20,604 nt of DNA from PWND01 sp964601515 (GCA_964601515.1 CAZRNU010000049.1:1-20604), one strand, 5' to 3'; positions 7,061-15,554 are shown, counted from the first letter of the stretch. Notes: generated from the letters alone by a model not told the origin. A program made the numbers and translations.

Positions 7061-9103
7061 CTACCAATACCCAAAATCAGGATATTTATCCGGCATTTGG
7101 TCTTTTGGCATATCAAGTCTCAAGTAATAATCGAACCACTCCATTGTTCTGATTAGGTAGTCTAATCTGTGAACATTTTTCCTATTGCCATGACCTTCGC
7201 CTTTATACCATATTAATCTGACCGGAGCCTGACCGTGCAACTTTAATGTTCTGTAGAGTTCCAGACCTTGGGCCGGATGAACTCTTGGATCTTCAGTTCC
7301 ATGTAAAACTAAAGTAGGCGTTTTGCTTTGATGAGCATATTTTATCGGGCTACGGGAATACACATCTTCAAACCTCTCATGAGTCCAATACCCCCAGTGC
7401 ACATAATAATCTTCCCATGGTATATCGGTATTGTTTCTTTTAGAAATTTGGTTTGAAATGCCGACAAAAACAACGGCAGCGGCAAATCTTTCAGTATGCT
7501 TTGTAGCCGCCCATGCAGAGAAATATCCGCCATAAGAGCCGCCACCCATACCAACACGCTTAGGATCAACCATTCCTTTGTTTATCAAATCATCAATTCC
7601 ATCCAAAACATCATCAAACTCAACTCCTGCCAAATCACCATATCCTGCCATTGTAAAATCAACGCCTCTCCCGGAGCTTGCCCTATAGTTTGGCATAAAC
7701 ACAAAATAATCTCTAGCAGAAGCTATCTGCCCCCACATTGAATACCCGGTAATCCACCCATTCTTAACTGCAGCTTCCGGGCCGCCATGAATGTAAACAA
7801 TAAGAGGATATTTTTGACCTTCTTTATAATTTAGAGGATAAACCAATACGCCCTGAATGTCTTTTCCATCGCGCGCATAATAAACATGTTTTACTTGTTT
7901 CCCAAGCTTTACATCAGATAATAACGGATTATTATATGTAAGCCTTTCAAGTGATTTTCTTTTAAAGTTGTATAAAAACAATTCACCCGGATGTTGGCTG
8001 GTATTTCCTGAGAGTGTAATTATGCCATTATTATAATTAAACCTGTTAAAATATGCTCTTTCAGGTGCAATTACAACTTCTCTATTGGGTTTATCAAGCC
8101 TGTGTTCGCTCAATACAATATCAACACCTTCTTCTGCAGCGTATAAAAGTGTATTATTATCTTTCCACCCAATATCAATAACCGACAGCTCCATTCCTTG
8201 AACATAGTTTCTAAGCTGTTCGAAAGGTTTATTGTTAGGAACATCCACAACAAACAAGCTACCGGCAACAGAATCTTCAAGTTTACTTGAAGAGCGAAAA
8301 GCTAGCTTTTTACCATTTGGACTCCAAGCCATATTCTCAAGTTTCCCGGGCACATCAACTAAAAGTTTTGTTTCTCCGGTTTCCATATTTACTATGTTAA
8401 TATCTTTAAACATATAGCTGTCGTCAACCAGATTTCTTGGGGCTATTGCAGCTGCAGCCCATTTTTTATCAGGACTTAAAACAAAATCAAAAACAGTTAC
8501 ATTTTTAGTTAGCTGAACAACCTGATGATTATCTAAATTATATCTGTATAGATTTAAGTGCCTGTATTCTTCTTCGTAAACATCAATTTCCCAACCTCTG
8601 CGTCTTAACTCTGACCTTAATGGATCGTCAGGAGAAATAGAAACTATCGCTAAAGTGTTTTCATCAATAAATTCATAAGAGTTAACGCTTGCGGTATGTT
8701 GAGTGATGGGATAACTTTCTCCACCGGATAAGCTTATGCCATATACTTGTACTCCGGGCAAATCTGAAAAATTTGCTCTGAATGTAATTGCATCCCCCTT
8801 GGGAGTCCAACCGATACTGAAAATATTTTTATTGCCGGTTATAAATGGAGTGCTTGTTTTTTTTCTTACATCATAAACATGAAGCTCTCTGTAATCAGAA
8901 CCGGCGTTGTGAGTAAATGGTCTTGGCACAAGCAAAGTATAGGCTATGTAATTATTATCAGGAGAAGGAGCAACTTCAATCACTGATTTAAGCTCGAACA
9001 ATTGTTCAGGTGTTAGTCCTTCGTTAGCATTTAAAAACTTTGCTGCAAAAAGCAAGACTACAACCAGCCCGGTAATAAAAGAGTTTAATATTTGCTTTTT
9101 CAT
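7061..9103 (-). CDS. Secreted S9-family prolyl-oligopeptidase-type serine peptidase
   Basis: 680 aa. The N-terminus (MKKQ, hydrophobic stretch to about residue 24, then NANEG) is a signal peptide, so the enzyme is exported to the periplasm or beyond. Residues about 30-400 form the beta-propeller, with recurring strands of the type 'SPDNNYIAY', 'SPDKKWAAA' and 'SPNGKKLAF'. The alpha/beta-hydrolase domain follows, with nucleophile S523 in GGSYGG, D605 in HGTEDPRVHP and H638 in GEGHGN: a complete catalytic triad in the usual order. Known: family S9 enzymes cleave short peptides after proline or release dipeptides or acyl-amino acids; the propeller limits substrate size. Inferred: periplasmic peptide breakdown for nutrition. 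DPP-like and acylaminoacyl-peptidase-like specificities cannot be told apart here. A stem-loop with T-run lies downstream. Confidence 0.92.
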   Translation of the reverse strand: MKKQILNSFITGLVVVLLFAAKFLNANEGLTPEQLFELKSVIEVAPSPDNNYIAYTLLVPRPFTHNAGSDYRELHVYDVRKKTSTPFITGNKNIFSIGWTPKGDAITFRANFSDLPGVQVYGISLSGGESYPITQHTASVNSYEFIDENTLAIVSISPDDPLRSELRRRGWEIDVYEEEYRHLNLYRYNLDNHQVVQLTKNVTVFDFVLSPDKKWAAAAIAPRNLVDDSYMFKDINIVNMETGETKLLVDVPGKLENMAWSPNGKKLAFRSSSKLEDSVAGSLFVVDVPNNKPFEQLRNYVQGMELSVIDIGWKDNNTLLYAAEEGVDIVLSEHRLDKPNREVVIAPERAYFNRFNYNNGIITLSGNTSQHPGELFLYNFKRKSLERLTYNNPLLSDVKLGKQVKHVYYARDGKDIQGVLVYPLNYKEGQKYPLIVYIHGGPEAAVKNGWITGYSMWGQIASARDYFVFMPNYRASSGRGVDFTMAGYGDLAGVEFDDVLDGIDDLINKGMVDPKRVGMGGGSYGGYFSAWAATKHTERFAAAVVFVGISNQISKRNNTDIPWEDYYVHWGYWTHERFEDVYSRSPIKYAHQSKTPTLVLHGTEDPRVHPAQGLELYRTLKLHGQAPVRLIWYKGEGHGNRKNVHRLDYLIRTMEWFDYYLRLDMPKDQMPDKYPDFGYW

Positions 9104-9142
9104 GAGAATTATACTTTTTATGAATAATCAATTACAATTCTC
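9104..9142. repeat. Inverted repeat abutting the S9 peptidase start codon
   Basis: GAGAATT (9104-9110) and AATTCTC (9136-9142) are perfect 7-base inverted arms separated by 25 bases. The left arm touches the ATG (9103-9101) of the peptidase gene. The second arm abuts the candidate -7 box, so the repeat spans the likely transcription start and leader. It could be an operator or an RNA hairpin affecting translation; chance is also possible in AT-rich DNA. Confidence 0.4.
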
Positions 9143-9149
9143 AAAAATA
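9142..9149 (-). promoter_or_regulatory. Candidate -7 box for the S9 peptidase gene
   Basis: On the minus strand this reads TATTTTTG, matching TAnnTTTG, 38 nt upstream of the ATG. A TTTG occurs upstream but closer than the usual 19-21 bp, so only the -7 half is supported. Confidence 0.35.
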
Positions 9150-9188
9150 AAAAAACAAACAGAAGCCGATTACTAATACAACTTATTT

Positions 9189-9217
9189 CGGGGTTAAAAA
9201 TAGTTAAATAAGCCCCG
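9189..9217. terminator. GC-rich hairpin at the ispE 3' end, terminator-like
   Basis: CGGGGTTA (9189-9196) pairs with TAAGCCCCG (9209-9217), with one bulged base. The right arm lies in the last codons and the stop of ispE. On the minus strand it is followed by AAATAAG rather than a T-run, so it is at best a weak intrinsic terminator or a 3'-end stabiliser. Confidence 0.3.
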
Positions 9218-10019
9218 ACCAATAAAAGCAATTACTGAATTTGGCTTTCAGATTTTTTTGGGGTTTTGCGTCAAATATAGCATAAACGGCAGATCCACTT
9301 CCACTCATTGAGGCATAGACAGCTCCATTTGAATATAATTCGCTTTTTATGTCATTTATAACTGAATGATTAGACATAATAGGAAATTCAAAGTCGTTTT
9401 TCAATTCATTTTTCCAGGTAGAAATTGGTTGTTTTATTATACTTTCAATACTTTTTTCAGGAATAGCAGGCTTTACAAGAGAATACGCATAAGCAGTATT
9501 AACATGAAGATCCGGTTTAACAATAACAAAATATTTCCCATTTAATTCCAAATCAATTTCCCTTAACAATTCACCTCTGCCTTTGGCCACAGCCGGTTTA
9601 TTCCCAATAAAGAAGGCACAATCACTGCCGAGCTTAGCAGCAAATTCAATCATTTTATTGTAATCAATATTGAGTTCAAACAATTCATTCAACATTTTAA
9701 GTGTAAAAGCCGCGTCAGAGCTTCCGCCACCCAAACCCGCACCAACAGGAATAGCTTTGTGAAGATGAATTTTAATGTTTGGGAGTTTATATTCTTTCTG
9801 TAAAAGGCTGAAGGCTCTCAAGCAAAGATTGTCATTATTATCAGGAGGAATTACAATTCCTGATGAATCGAAAGTAGTTTTCTCGTTTGCAGGTAAAATC
9901 TCCAAAGCATCGCATAATTTGACAGGAAGAAAAATTGTTTCGATATTATGAAACCCATCCGGTCTTTTCTCAACAACATTGAGCCCAAGATTAATTTTTG
10001 CATTTGGAAACAGTATCAT
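9204..10019 (-). CDS. ispE: 4-diphosphocytidyl-2-C-methyl-D-erythritol kinase
   Basis: 271 aa, close to the family's ~280. This GHMP kinase phosphorylates the 2-hydroxyl of CDP-methylerythritol with ATP, the fourth enzyme of the MEP route to isoprenoid precursors, in the cytosol. Seen: PNAKINLGL at the N-terminus with K8, the ATP-binding glycine-rich loop PVGAGLGGGSSDAA (91-104), D133 in GSDCAFF (K8 and D133 correspond to the known catalytic pair), and the C-terminal GHMP motif MSGSGSAVYAIF. The start is the only one that keeps the PNAKINLGL motif near the N-terminus. It is divergent from the GH3-type gene across 150 bp and lies 100 bp upstream of the S9 peptidase gene, which has its own candidate promoter. 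Its presence means the organism makes isoprenoids by the MEP pathway. Confidence 0.96.
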   Translation of the reverse strand: MILFPNAKINLGLNVVEKRPDGFHNIETIFLPVKLCDALEILPANEKTTFDSSGIVIPPDNNDNLCLRAFSLLQKEYKLPNIKIHLHKAIPVGAGLGGGSSDAAFTLKMLNELFELNIDYNKMIEFAAKLGSDCAFFIGNKPAVAKGRGELLREIDLELNGKYFVIVKPDLHVNTAYAYSLVKPAIPEKSIESIIKQPISTWKNELKNDFEFPIMSNHSVINDIKSELYSNGAVYASMSGSGSAVYAIFDAKPQKNLKAKFSNCFYWSGLI

Positions 10020-10092
10020 ATCTATAATTTGGGGATAAAGTTAATAAAATAAACTTGGTCAAAATTTAACATAGAAAGTCATTCTTAATTTT

Positions 10093-10100
10093 TATTTTTG
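10093..10100 (+). promoter_or_regulatory. Candidate -7 box for the GH3-type gene
   Basis: TATTTTTG matches the TAnnTTTG consensus 69 nt upstream of the ATG, leaving an A-rich leader typical of Bacteroidota. A matching -33 TTTG is not evident. Confidence 0.35.
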
Positions 10101-10169
10101 TAAACTTAGAATTCAACAAAAACTTTTAAAAAAAATATACATAAATCACATAAAAAATTGCCATAATTT

Positions 10170-11684
10170 ATGCCATTTCTCAACAAAGTACTTTCCTGGT
10201 TTTTGAAACAACGCATTTCACAGATTGAGCACTTCAAAGACAATCCTCATGAAGTTCAGCATGAAGTATTTAAAAAACTTATAGTAAGTGCCAAACATAC
10301 TGAATGGGGTAAAAAATATGATTATGAAACTATTAAGACAATAGAAGATTATCAAAACAGAGTTCCAATTTCAGATTACGACCAGATAAAACCATACATT
10401 GAAAGGCTAAGACATGGGGAAAAAAACCTATTATGGCCAACAGAGGTAAGATGGTTTGCAAAATCATCCGGAACCACAAGTGATAAAAGCAAATTTATAC
10501 CTGTAACACACGAAGCACTTGAAGATTGCCATTTTAAGGGCGGGAAAGATATGCTCGCAATTTATTGCCACAATAATCCTGAAACTGAAATTTTTAGTGG
10601 CAAAGGACTGGTTTTAGGCGGGAGCAATAAAATAAGCGAATTTAACAGCAATTCTTACTTTGGAGATTTGTCTGCAATTTTATTACAAAACTTTCCATTT
10701 TGGGCGGAGATGCTAAGAACACCTGATTTATCTATTGCTCTAATGGACAATTGGGAAGTTAAATTAGACATTATAGCAAAATCTACAATCACGGAAGATG
10801 TTACTAATATTAGCGGAGTACCTTCCTGGAATTTAATGTTATTAAAAAGAATTATTGAAATCACAGGAAGGTCGAATATTTTAGAAGTTTGGCCAAATCT
10901 TGAAATATTTTTTCACGGTGGAGTAAGCTTTGTTCCATATAAAGAGCAGTTTAAAAAACTAATTCCGTCTGAACAGATGAATTATTTGGAAACCTATAAT
11001 GCATCTGAGGGATTTTTCGGCATACAAGATTTAAGAAGTCTTGGTGAAATGCTACTAATGCTGGATTATGGGATTTTCTATGAGTTTATTCCAATGGATG
11101 AAATTGGCAACGAAAATCCAAAAGCAATAACTTTAGACAAGATAGAGCTTAACAAAAATTATGCAATGGTAATATCTACAAATGCAGGCTTATGGAGATA
11201 TCTGATAGGCGACACTGTAGTATTTACAAGCTCTAATCCTTACAGAATAAAAATATCAGGAAGAACAAAAAACTTTATCAATGCCTTTGGAGAAGAAGTA
11301 ATTGTAGACAACACAGATAAAGCTTTAGCAAAAGCATGCGCTTTAACAAATGCTTCGATGCTTGATTATACAGCTGCACCTATTTTCCTTGGCGATAACA
11401 ATTCAGCAGCTCATGAATATATAATTGAATTTGAAAAGGCCCCACAAAATCTAAGTGAGTTTACAAAAATTCTTGACGATACACTTAAACAACTAAACTC
11501 AGATTACGAAGCAAAAAGAGCTGCAGATTTATTATTAAAGAAACCTGTAATAAATTGCGCATCGCCTGGAACATTTTACGAATGGCTTAAATCTAAGGGA
11601 AAAGTTGGAGGACAGAATAAGGTTCCAAGGCTTTATAATGACAGAAGATACATTGATGAAATTTTAAAATTTGCAAATATCTGA
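10170..11684 (+). CDS. GH3-family adenylate-forming enzyme (acyl-acid amide synthetase-like)
   Basis: 504 aa. Sequence layout matches the GH3 auxin-responsive promoter family found in Bacteroidota as well as plants. Seen: the phosphate-binding loop SSGTTSDKSKFIP (99-111); the adenylate-binding motif TYNASEGFFG (275-284); and the C-terminal hinge region with GRTKNFINAFGEE, beyond which the small mobile domain runs to the end. Known: plant GH3 enzymes activate a carboxylic acid with ATP and join it to an amino acid. The bacterial members have no agreed substrate, so an acyl-AMP-forming ligase acting on an unknown acid is the most that can be said. No signal peptide; cytosolic. It starts a rightward run with the exported protein (gap 60 nt) and the deoxynucleoside kinase, which may be an operon. 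Confidence 0.88.
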   Translation: MPFLNKVLSWFLKQRISQIEHFKDNPHEVQHEVFKKLIVSAKHTEWGKKYDYETIKTIEDYQNRVPISDYDQIKPYIERLRHGEKNLLWPTEVRWFAKSSGTTSDKSKFIPVTHEALEDCHFKGGKDMLAIYCHNNPETEIFSGKGLVLGGSNKISEFNSNSYFGDLSAILLQNFPFWAEMLRTPDLSIALMDNWEVKLDIIAKSTITEDVTNISGVPSWNLMLLKRIIEITGRSNILEVWPNLEIFFHGGVSFVPYKEQFKKLIPSEQMNYLETYNASEGFFGIQDLRSLGEMLLMLDYGIFYEFIPMDEIGNENPKAITLDKIELNKNYAMVISTNAGLWRYLIGDTVVFTSSNPYRIKISGRTKNFINAFGEEVIVDNTDKALAKACALTNASMLDYTAAPIFLGDNNSAAHEYIIEFEKAPQNLSEFTKILDDTLKQLNSDYEAKRAADLLLKKPVINCASPGTFYEWLKSKGKVGGQNKVPRLYNDRRYIDEILKFANI

Positions 11685-11744
11685 TAGTTCATAAAATCTT
11701 TTTACCTTAGAGACTTGATAAATAATTAACAAACACCCGGCTAA

Positions 11745-12590
11745 ATGGCTAATATTGCGACACATACAAAAGCGTCAATATCTGTTTTTACAACAATGAT
11801 TTCATTGTTTTTGTTTATGATTATTTTCAATAAAGCACTTTGCAATAATGAGCCTCCTGTGTTTGATTTTGCATTTGAAATTAAAGTAGAAACTGATTTT
11901 TTCGCAGTAGATCAATTTTCAAATATTTACTGGATAGAAAATGGAGCACTAAAAAAGCATATCAATGATTCAAAGGAAGTTATAAGCTTCAGCGACAAAA
12001 AATGGGGCGATATACAGTTGTTTGACGCTTCAGATCCTTTGCATATTATGGTTCTTTATAAAGATTTTAGCAAAATAGCTTTCTTAGACGGCAGCTTATC
12101 GCCAAAGAAAACTAAGTCAAACGACAAACTGATCAATGAAATCAGACCTTCATTGATATGCGGTTCTGCTCAAAATGGATTTTGGGTATATAGCCCCAAT
12201 ACATTTAAACTTTACAGAATTTCTGAAAGATTTAAAATAGAAGTTGAAACAGATGCATTAAATCAAAGATTTCCCGAGCTTGCCAATCCTTTTCACATGA
12301 CAGAATCAGGAGATAAATTATTTATTAGCGACCAAAGCAGCGGGATATGGGTGTTTGATAGGTTTGGAAATTTTTTGTATTTGATTCCATTAAAAGATGT
12401 TTCATATTTCCAAGTAAAAGATAAAAGCATCCTATATTTTAATAAAAATCAGCTTGGGCTTTATGATTTTGAGCAACATTTTGAAGAGTTTTTTTTATTG
12501 CCTGACACTAATATTGTCAAAGGATATATTTATGGAATGACTTTATATTTATTAACATCTGAATCGATAAAACAATACAAAATAAAATAA
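11745..12590 (+). CDS. Exported propeller-like protein of unknown function
   Basis: 281 aa, family not recognised by name. A hydrophobic stretch at about 11-32 ending in NKALCNN is a signal peptide; an internal ATG at residue 18 would give a shorter, more typical signal sequence, so the start is open. The mature part has repeated short beta-rich units with aromatic turns ('FAVDQFSNIYWIE', 'SGDKLFISDQSSGIWVFD', 'DRFGNFLYLIPL'), the pattern of NHL- or WD-like beta-propellers, probably four to five blades. No enzyme motif or lipobox is evident (the residues before the cysteine do not fit). It lies between the GH3-type gene and the deoxynucleoside kinase (25 nt gap), which suggests cotranscription but not a shared pathway, since this protein is exported and the kinase is not. 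Confidence 0.7.
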   Translation: MANIATHTKASISVFTTMISLFLFMIIFNKALCNNEPPVFDFAFEIKVETDFFAVDQFSNIYWIENGALKKHINDSKEVISFSDKKWGDIQLFDASDPLHIMVLYKDFSKIAFLDGSLSPKKTKSNDKLINEIRPSLICGSAQNGFWVYSPNTFKLYRISERFKIEVETDALNQRFPELANPFHMTESGDKLFISDQSSGIWVFDRFGNFLYLIPLKDVSYFQVKDKSILYFNKNQLGLYDFEQHFEEFFLLPDTNIVKGYIYGMTLYLLTSESIKQYKIK

Positions 12591-12615
12591 GTACGAAAAT
12601 TAATAATTGAGAATT

Positions 12616-13230
12616 ATGCACATAGCAATTGCAGGAAATATTGGCTCAGGCAAAACAACACTTGCTTCTTTACTTTCAAAACATTACGGATGGGAAGTTC
12701 ATTACGAAGATGTAGAGTCGAATCCATACTTGAATAACTTCTATGAAGACATGCAACGATGGTCTTTTAATCTCCAGGTTTACTTTCTAAACAGTAGATT
12801 CAGACAAATTGTTGACATTAGAAAAAGCGGCAAAACAGTTATTCAAGATCGTACCATATATGAGGATGCATATATTTTTGCTCCCAACCTTCATGCTATG
12901 GGGTTGATGTCTACAAGAGATTTTGATAATTACTCTAGTCTCTTTCAATTAATGAGTTCATTTCTTGAAGGGCCTGACCTTCTAATATACCTTAAAGCAA
13001 GCGTACCAACACTTGTAAGTCAGATTCAAAAACGAGGCAGAGATTATGAAAATTCTATTCGTCTTGATTATCTGAAACGATTAAATGAGAGATATGAAGA
13101 TTGGATTGGCGGTTACAAACTAGGTAAACTTCTTGTTATAGATGTTGATAACAACAAGTTTTCTGAAAATCCTGAAGATCTCGGAGATGTTATTAGGAAA
13201 ATAGATGCCGAAATTCATGGGCTATTTTAG
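12616..13230 (+). CDS. Deoxynucleoside kinase
   Basis: 204 aa from the ATG; a TTG three codons earlier is a poorer start because HIAIAGNIGSGKTT would then not begin the protein. It phosphorylates deoxynucleosides to monophosphates with a nucleoside triphosphate for the salvage of DNA precursors, in the cytosol. Seen: P-loop GNIGSGKTT (7-15), EDVESNPYL (31-39) with the substrate-side glutamate, Q54 which in this family contacts the base, DRT (78-80) in place of the commoner ERS/DRS, and the arginine-rich lid RGRDYE (140-145). Size and motifs fit the dCK/dGK/TK2 family (PF01712) as found in Bacteroidota. Whether it prefers deoxyadenosine, deoxyguanosine or pyrimidines cannot be told from these motifs. 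Confidence 0.92.
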   Translation: MHIAIAGNIGSGKTTLASLLSKHYGWEVHYEDVESNPYLNNFYEDMQRWSFNLQVYFLNSRFRQIVDIRKSGKTVIQDRTIYEDAYIFAPNLHAMGLMSTRDFDNYSSLFQLMSSFLEGPDLLIYLKASVPTLVSQIQKRGRDYENSIRLDYLKRLNERYEDWIGGYKLGKLLVIDVDNNKFSENPEDLGDVIRKIDAEIHGLF

Positions 13231-13469
13231 CGATGATAATTCGACTTATTGCCTGTATTTAAAACCATTTAAGGCGAACATAAACATCAGCTAATCATAT
13301 AGTTTTACAAAATTATTTAAGAAAAAGTTAAAATCTAAAGACTTTTTTATAACTTAGCCCAGTTATTTACGTATGATAATTGAAAAACTGACTAATTTTT
13401 ATCAGTATAAGTTTTAGAATAATTATTACAATTTTTTAGCTGTATTTGATAACCCAAAACAAATAAAAC

Positions 13470-14525
13470 ATGAAAATAGGGAAATATATTAGTGAATTAT
13501 TATTTACTAAAGATATTGTAATCCTTCCTGGATTTGGAGAATTCTCTACAAAGTATATTCCTGCTCGCTTTGTTCCCGAGAAGAAAAAAGTTGAAGCACC
13601 ATCAAAGGAAGTAACTTTCAATGGAAAAAACAAAGCAGAAGATAATTTGCTTTCAGATTTTATTGCAAAGCAAGAGAGCAAACCTACACCTGAAGTTAAA
13701 ACTTTCATTGAGAATTTTGTCAAAGAACTTAACAGCTCATTGAAATCAGGAAAGAAAGTTGAGCTTGAAAGCATCGGACATTTCGCCCTTGCTCAGAATG
13801 GAGAAATTGAATTTTCTCCCGACAAGTCGATAAACTATTTAGGAACCCCCGGAGCTTCGCAATCTATTGCCGAACCTGAGAAAAAATCTCCGGAACAGGC
13901 TAAAACTGAAGTTGATAAAATTATTGAAAAAGCAGAAGAAGTAAAGAAAGACCAGCCTGCTGCTGCAGAAACAAAACCTGCTGACAAGCCTGCTGATATT
14001 AAACCATCTCCTGCAACAAGCCCAATAAAACCTATTAAAGAAAAAACCGGACTTTCTCCTATCATGAAGCTTGTAGCTTTCTTGTTTGTACCTCTTTTAG
14101 TAATAGGAGTAATTGTAATTTTTAATTTTGATTATTTATTTGGAGATAAAGCTATAGATTTTAAGAGCTTTTTCGACAAAAAGCCAAAACAGGAAATAAA
14201 AACAGCATCTCCAACATCGAAAGAGAAAGCTCCTGAAATAGTAGTAGAAGAAAAAGAAGTAGTTTCGGTAAAATCTCCAATGCCTGAGCCCGGAAGAAAA
14301 GTGTATTACATTGTTGTAGGAAGCTTTGAAGAAGAGCATAATGCACAAATTATGGTTGATGAGCTTAAGAGAAAAGGAGCAGACAATGCAAGAGCATTTG
14401 GCAGAAACCCATTAGGATTTTATAGAGTAACTTATGATTACTATTATGATCTTAGAGAAGCTGAACAAATGCTTGCAACAGTTCACCAAACTATTAGCCA
14501 GGATGCCTGGATATTACACAGATAA
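13470..14525 (+). CDS. HU-CCDC81-type / SPOR-domain membrane protein
   Basis: 351 aa, three parts. Residues 1-128 are an HU-like domain of the HU-CCDC81 kind (ISELLFTKDIVILPGFGEF near the start; VELESIGHFAL near 110). Residues ~129-197 are a Pro/Lys/Glu/Ala-rich linker. One membrane segment follows at about 200-222. The C-terminal 75 aa (from KVYYIVVGSF, about 277) are a SPOR domain, which in other proteins binds peptidoglycan stripped of peptide stems at division sites. Expected topology: HU part in the cytoplasm, SPOR in the periplasm. Known: this fusion recurs in Bacteroidota; its task is not settled. Inferred: a link between cytoplasmic partner (perhaps DNA) and the septal wall. The next gene, trmB, starts 17 nt after the stop, so the three genes from here are likely one transcript. 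The 239 bases before it hold no convincing promoter. Confidence 0.88.
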   Translation: MKIGKYISELLFTKDIVILPGFGEFSTKYIPARFVPEKKKVEAPSKEVTFNGKNKAEDNLLSDFIAKQESKPTPEVKTFIENFVKELNSSLKSGKKVELESIGHFALAQNGEIEFSPDKSINYLGTPGASQSIAEPEKKSPEQAKTEVDKIIEKAEEVKKDQPAAAETKPADKPADIKPSPATSPIKPIKEKTGLSPIMKLVAFLFVPLLVIGVIVIFNFDYLFGDKAIDFKSFFDKKPKQEIKTASPTSKEKAPEIVVEEKEVVSVKSPMPEPGRKVYYIVVGSFEEEHNAQIMVDELKRKGADNARAFGRNPLGFYRVTYDYYYDLREAEQMLATVHQTISQDAWILHR

Positions 14526-14542
14526 TTAATTTTTTTATAAAA

Positions 14543-15217
14543 GTGGCAAAAACCAAGTTAAAGAAATTCGCCGAACTCGACACTTTAACAAACGTATTAC
14601 AACCAGATTGCCAAAACATTTCTGAATACCATTATTTGCGCGGCCATTGGAGCCGCGCTTTTTTTGGTAACAGCAACCCTCTTGTTTTAGAAGTTGGATG
14701 CGGCAAAGGAGAATATACAGTTAGTCAGGCTCTGGCAAACCCGGATAAAAATTTCATTGGTATTGATGTTAAGGGTGAACGTCTGTGGAGAGGCGCTAAA
14801 ACATCTATTGAAAAAAATATAAAAAACACTGCATTCCTCAGAATTCAGGCTCAAAAGCTTGAATATTTCTTCGACAAATGCGAAGTTTCTGAAATATGGA
14901 TTACATTTCCCGACCCTCAACTTCAAAAACCAAAAATTAGAAAGAGACTTACTTCTGAAAGGCTTCTTGAAGTATATAAAAATATACTGATTCCAAATGG
15001 AGTAGTTCATTTAAAAACCGACAATAAAGTTTTCTTCGATTATACGGAAGAAATAGTAAAGTTGTACGGACACAATCTTTTGGCAATATGCAGAGATATT
15101 CATAATCATAAAAATAAAGTTGATCCGATTGTTACAGAGATTATGACTTATTATGAAGAAAAGTATGTAAAACAAGGAATAAAAATAAACTACCTGAAAT
15201 TTTCATTGAAACAATAA
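14543..15217 (+). CDS. trmB: tRNA (guanine-N7-)-methyltransferase
   Basis: 224 aa with a GTG start, 17 nt after the HU-SPOR gene. It puts a methyl group from SAM on N7 of G46 in the variable loop of tRNA. Seen: SAM-binding motif LVLEVGCGKGEYT (47-59), IGID motif (72-75), the family's FPDP at 122-125, and the KTDN segment further on. The usual W-P-K-K-R-H after FPDP is here QLQKPKIRKRL, the Bacteroidota form in my recollection, still basic as needed for tRNA contact. The GTG start is supported by the basic MAKTKLKKF beginning and by the lack of a later ATG before the core fold. The downstream gene starts 1 nt after its stop, showing translational coupling. Confidence 0.94.
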   Translation: MAKTKLKKFAELDTLTNVLQPDCQNISEYHYLRGHWSRAFFGNSNPLVLEVGCGKGEYTVSQALANPDKNFIGIDVKGERLWRGAKTSIEKNIKNTAFLRIQAQKLEYFFDKCEVSEIWITFPDPQLQKPKIRKRLTSERLLEVYKNILIPNGVVHLKTDNKVFFDYTEEIVKLYGHNLLAICRDIHNHKNKVDPIVTEIMTYYEEKYVKQGIKINYLKFSLKQ

Positions 15218-15218
15218 C

Positions 15219-15554
15219 ATGTCGGAAAACCATTCTTCTTTCTTCGAGAAAGTATTTAGTGTTGTAAAACAAATACCATTTGGACGGGTAACATCATACG
15301 GGGCAATTGCTGAATACATAGGCATGGCAGGAGCTGCCAGAATGGCAGGTTGGGCAATGAACAAATCGCACAGCATACCCGACAACATACCTGCACATAG
15401 GGTTGTAAACAGAAACGGAGTTTTAACGGGTAAACATCATTTTGGAGGCACGGATGTTATGAAGCAGTTGCTGGAAAGTGAGGGTATAGAAGTAAAAAAC
15501 GACCAAATAATGAATTTCCAAGAACACTTTTGGGATCCAGTTAGAGAATTATAA
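15219..15554 (+). CDS. Alkyltransferase-like protein (MGMT family, no acceptor cysteine)
   Basis: 111 aa, the DNA-binding domain alone of the O6-alkylguanine-DNA alkyltransferase family. Seen: VKQIPFGRVTSYGAIA (16-31), the helix-turn-helix with AGAARMAGWAMN and its arginine finger R41, and PAHRVVNRNG (58-67). In true MGMT the second residue of this motif is the methyl-accepting cysteine (PCHRV); here it is A59, so it cannot remove alkyl groups itself. Known: alkyltransferase-like (ATL) proteins, most with W at this place, bind O6-alkylguanine and pass the lesion to nucleotide excision repair. Inferred: damage sensor. The start ATG is 1 nt after the trmB stop. No N-terminal Ada-type domain. 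Confidence 0.92.
   Translation: MSENHSSFFEKVFSVVKQIPFGRVTSYGAIAEYIGMAGAARMAGWAMNKSHSIPDNIPAHRVVNRNGVLTGKHHFGGTDVMKQLLESEGIEVKNDQIMNFQEHFWDPVREL

Noticed and set aside
6946..7152. Rightward ORF of 68 codons over the heptamer tract
   Set aside because: Translation of a low-complexity repeat (recurring TFHFSL); overlaps the antisense of the peptidase gene.
13231..13469. Regulatory RNA or promoter in the 239-base gap before the HU-SPOR gene
   Set aside because: Only short competing stems (ACTGA/TCAGT, AAAACT/AGTTTT near 13383-13414) and one-off matches to TAnnTTTG; nothing stands out from AT-rich background.
13835..14348. Leftward ORFs opposite the HU-SPOR gene
   Set aside because: Antisense of the Pro/Lys-rich linker and membrane segment, which gives Ser/Gly- and Phe-rich junk.
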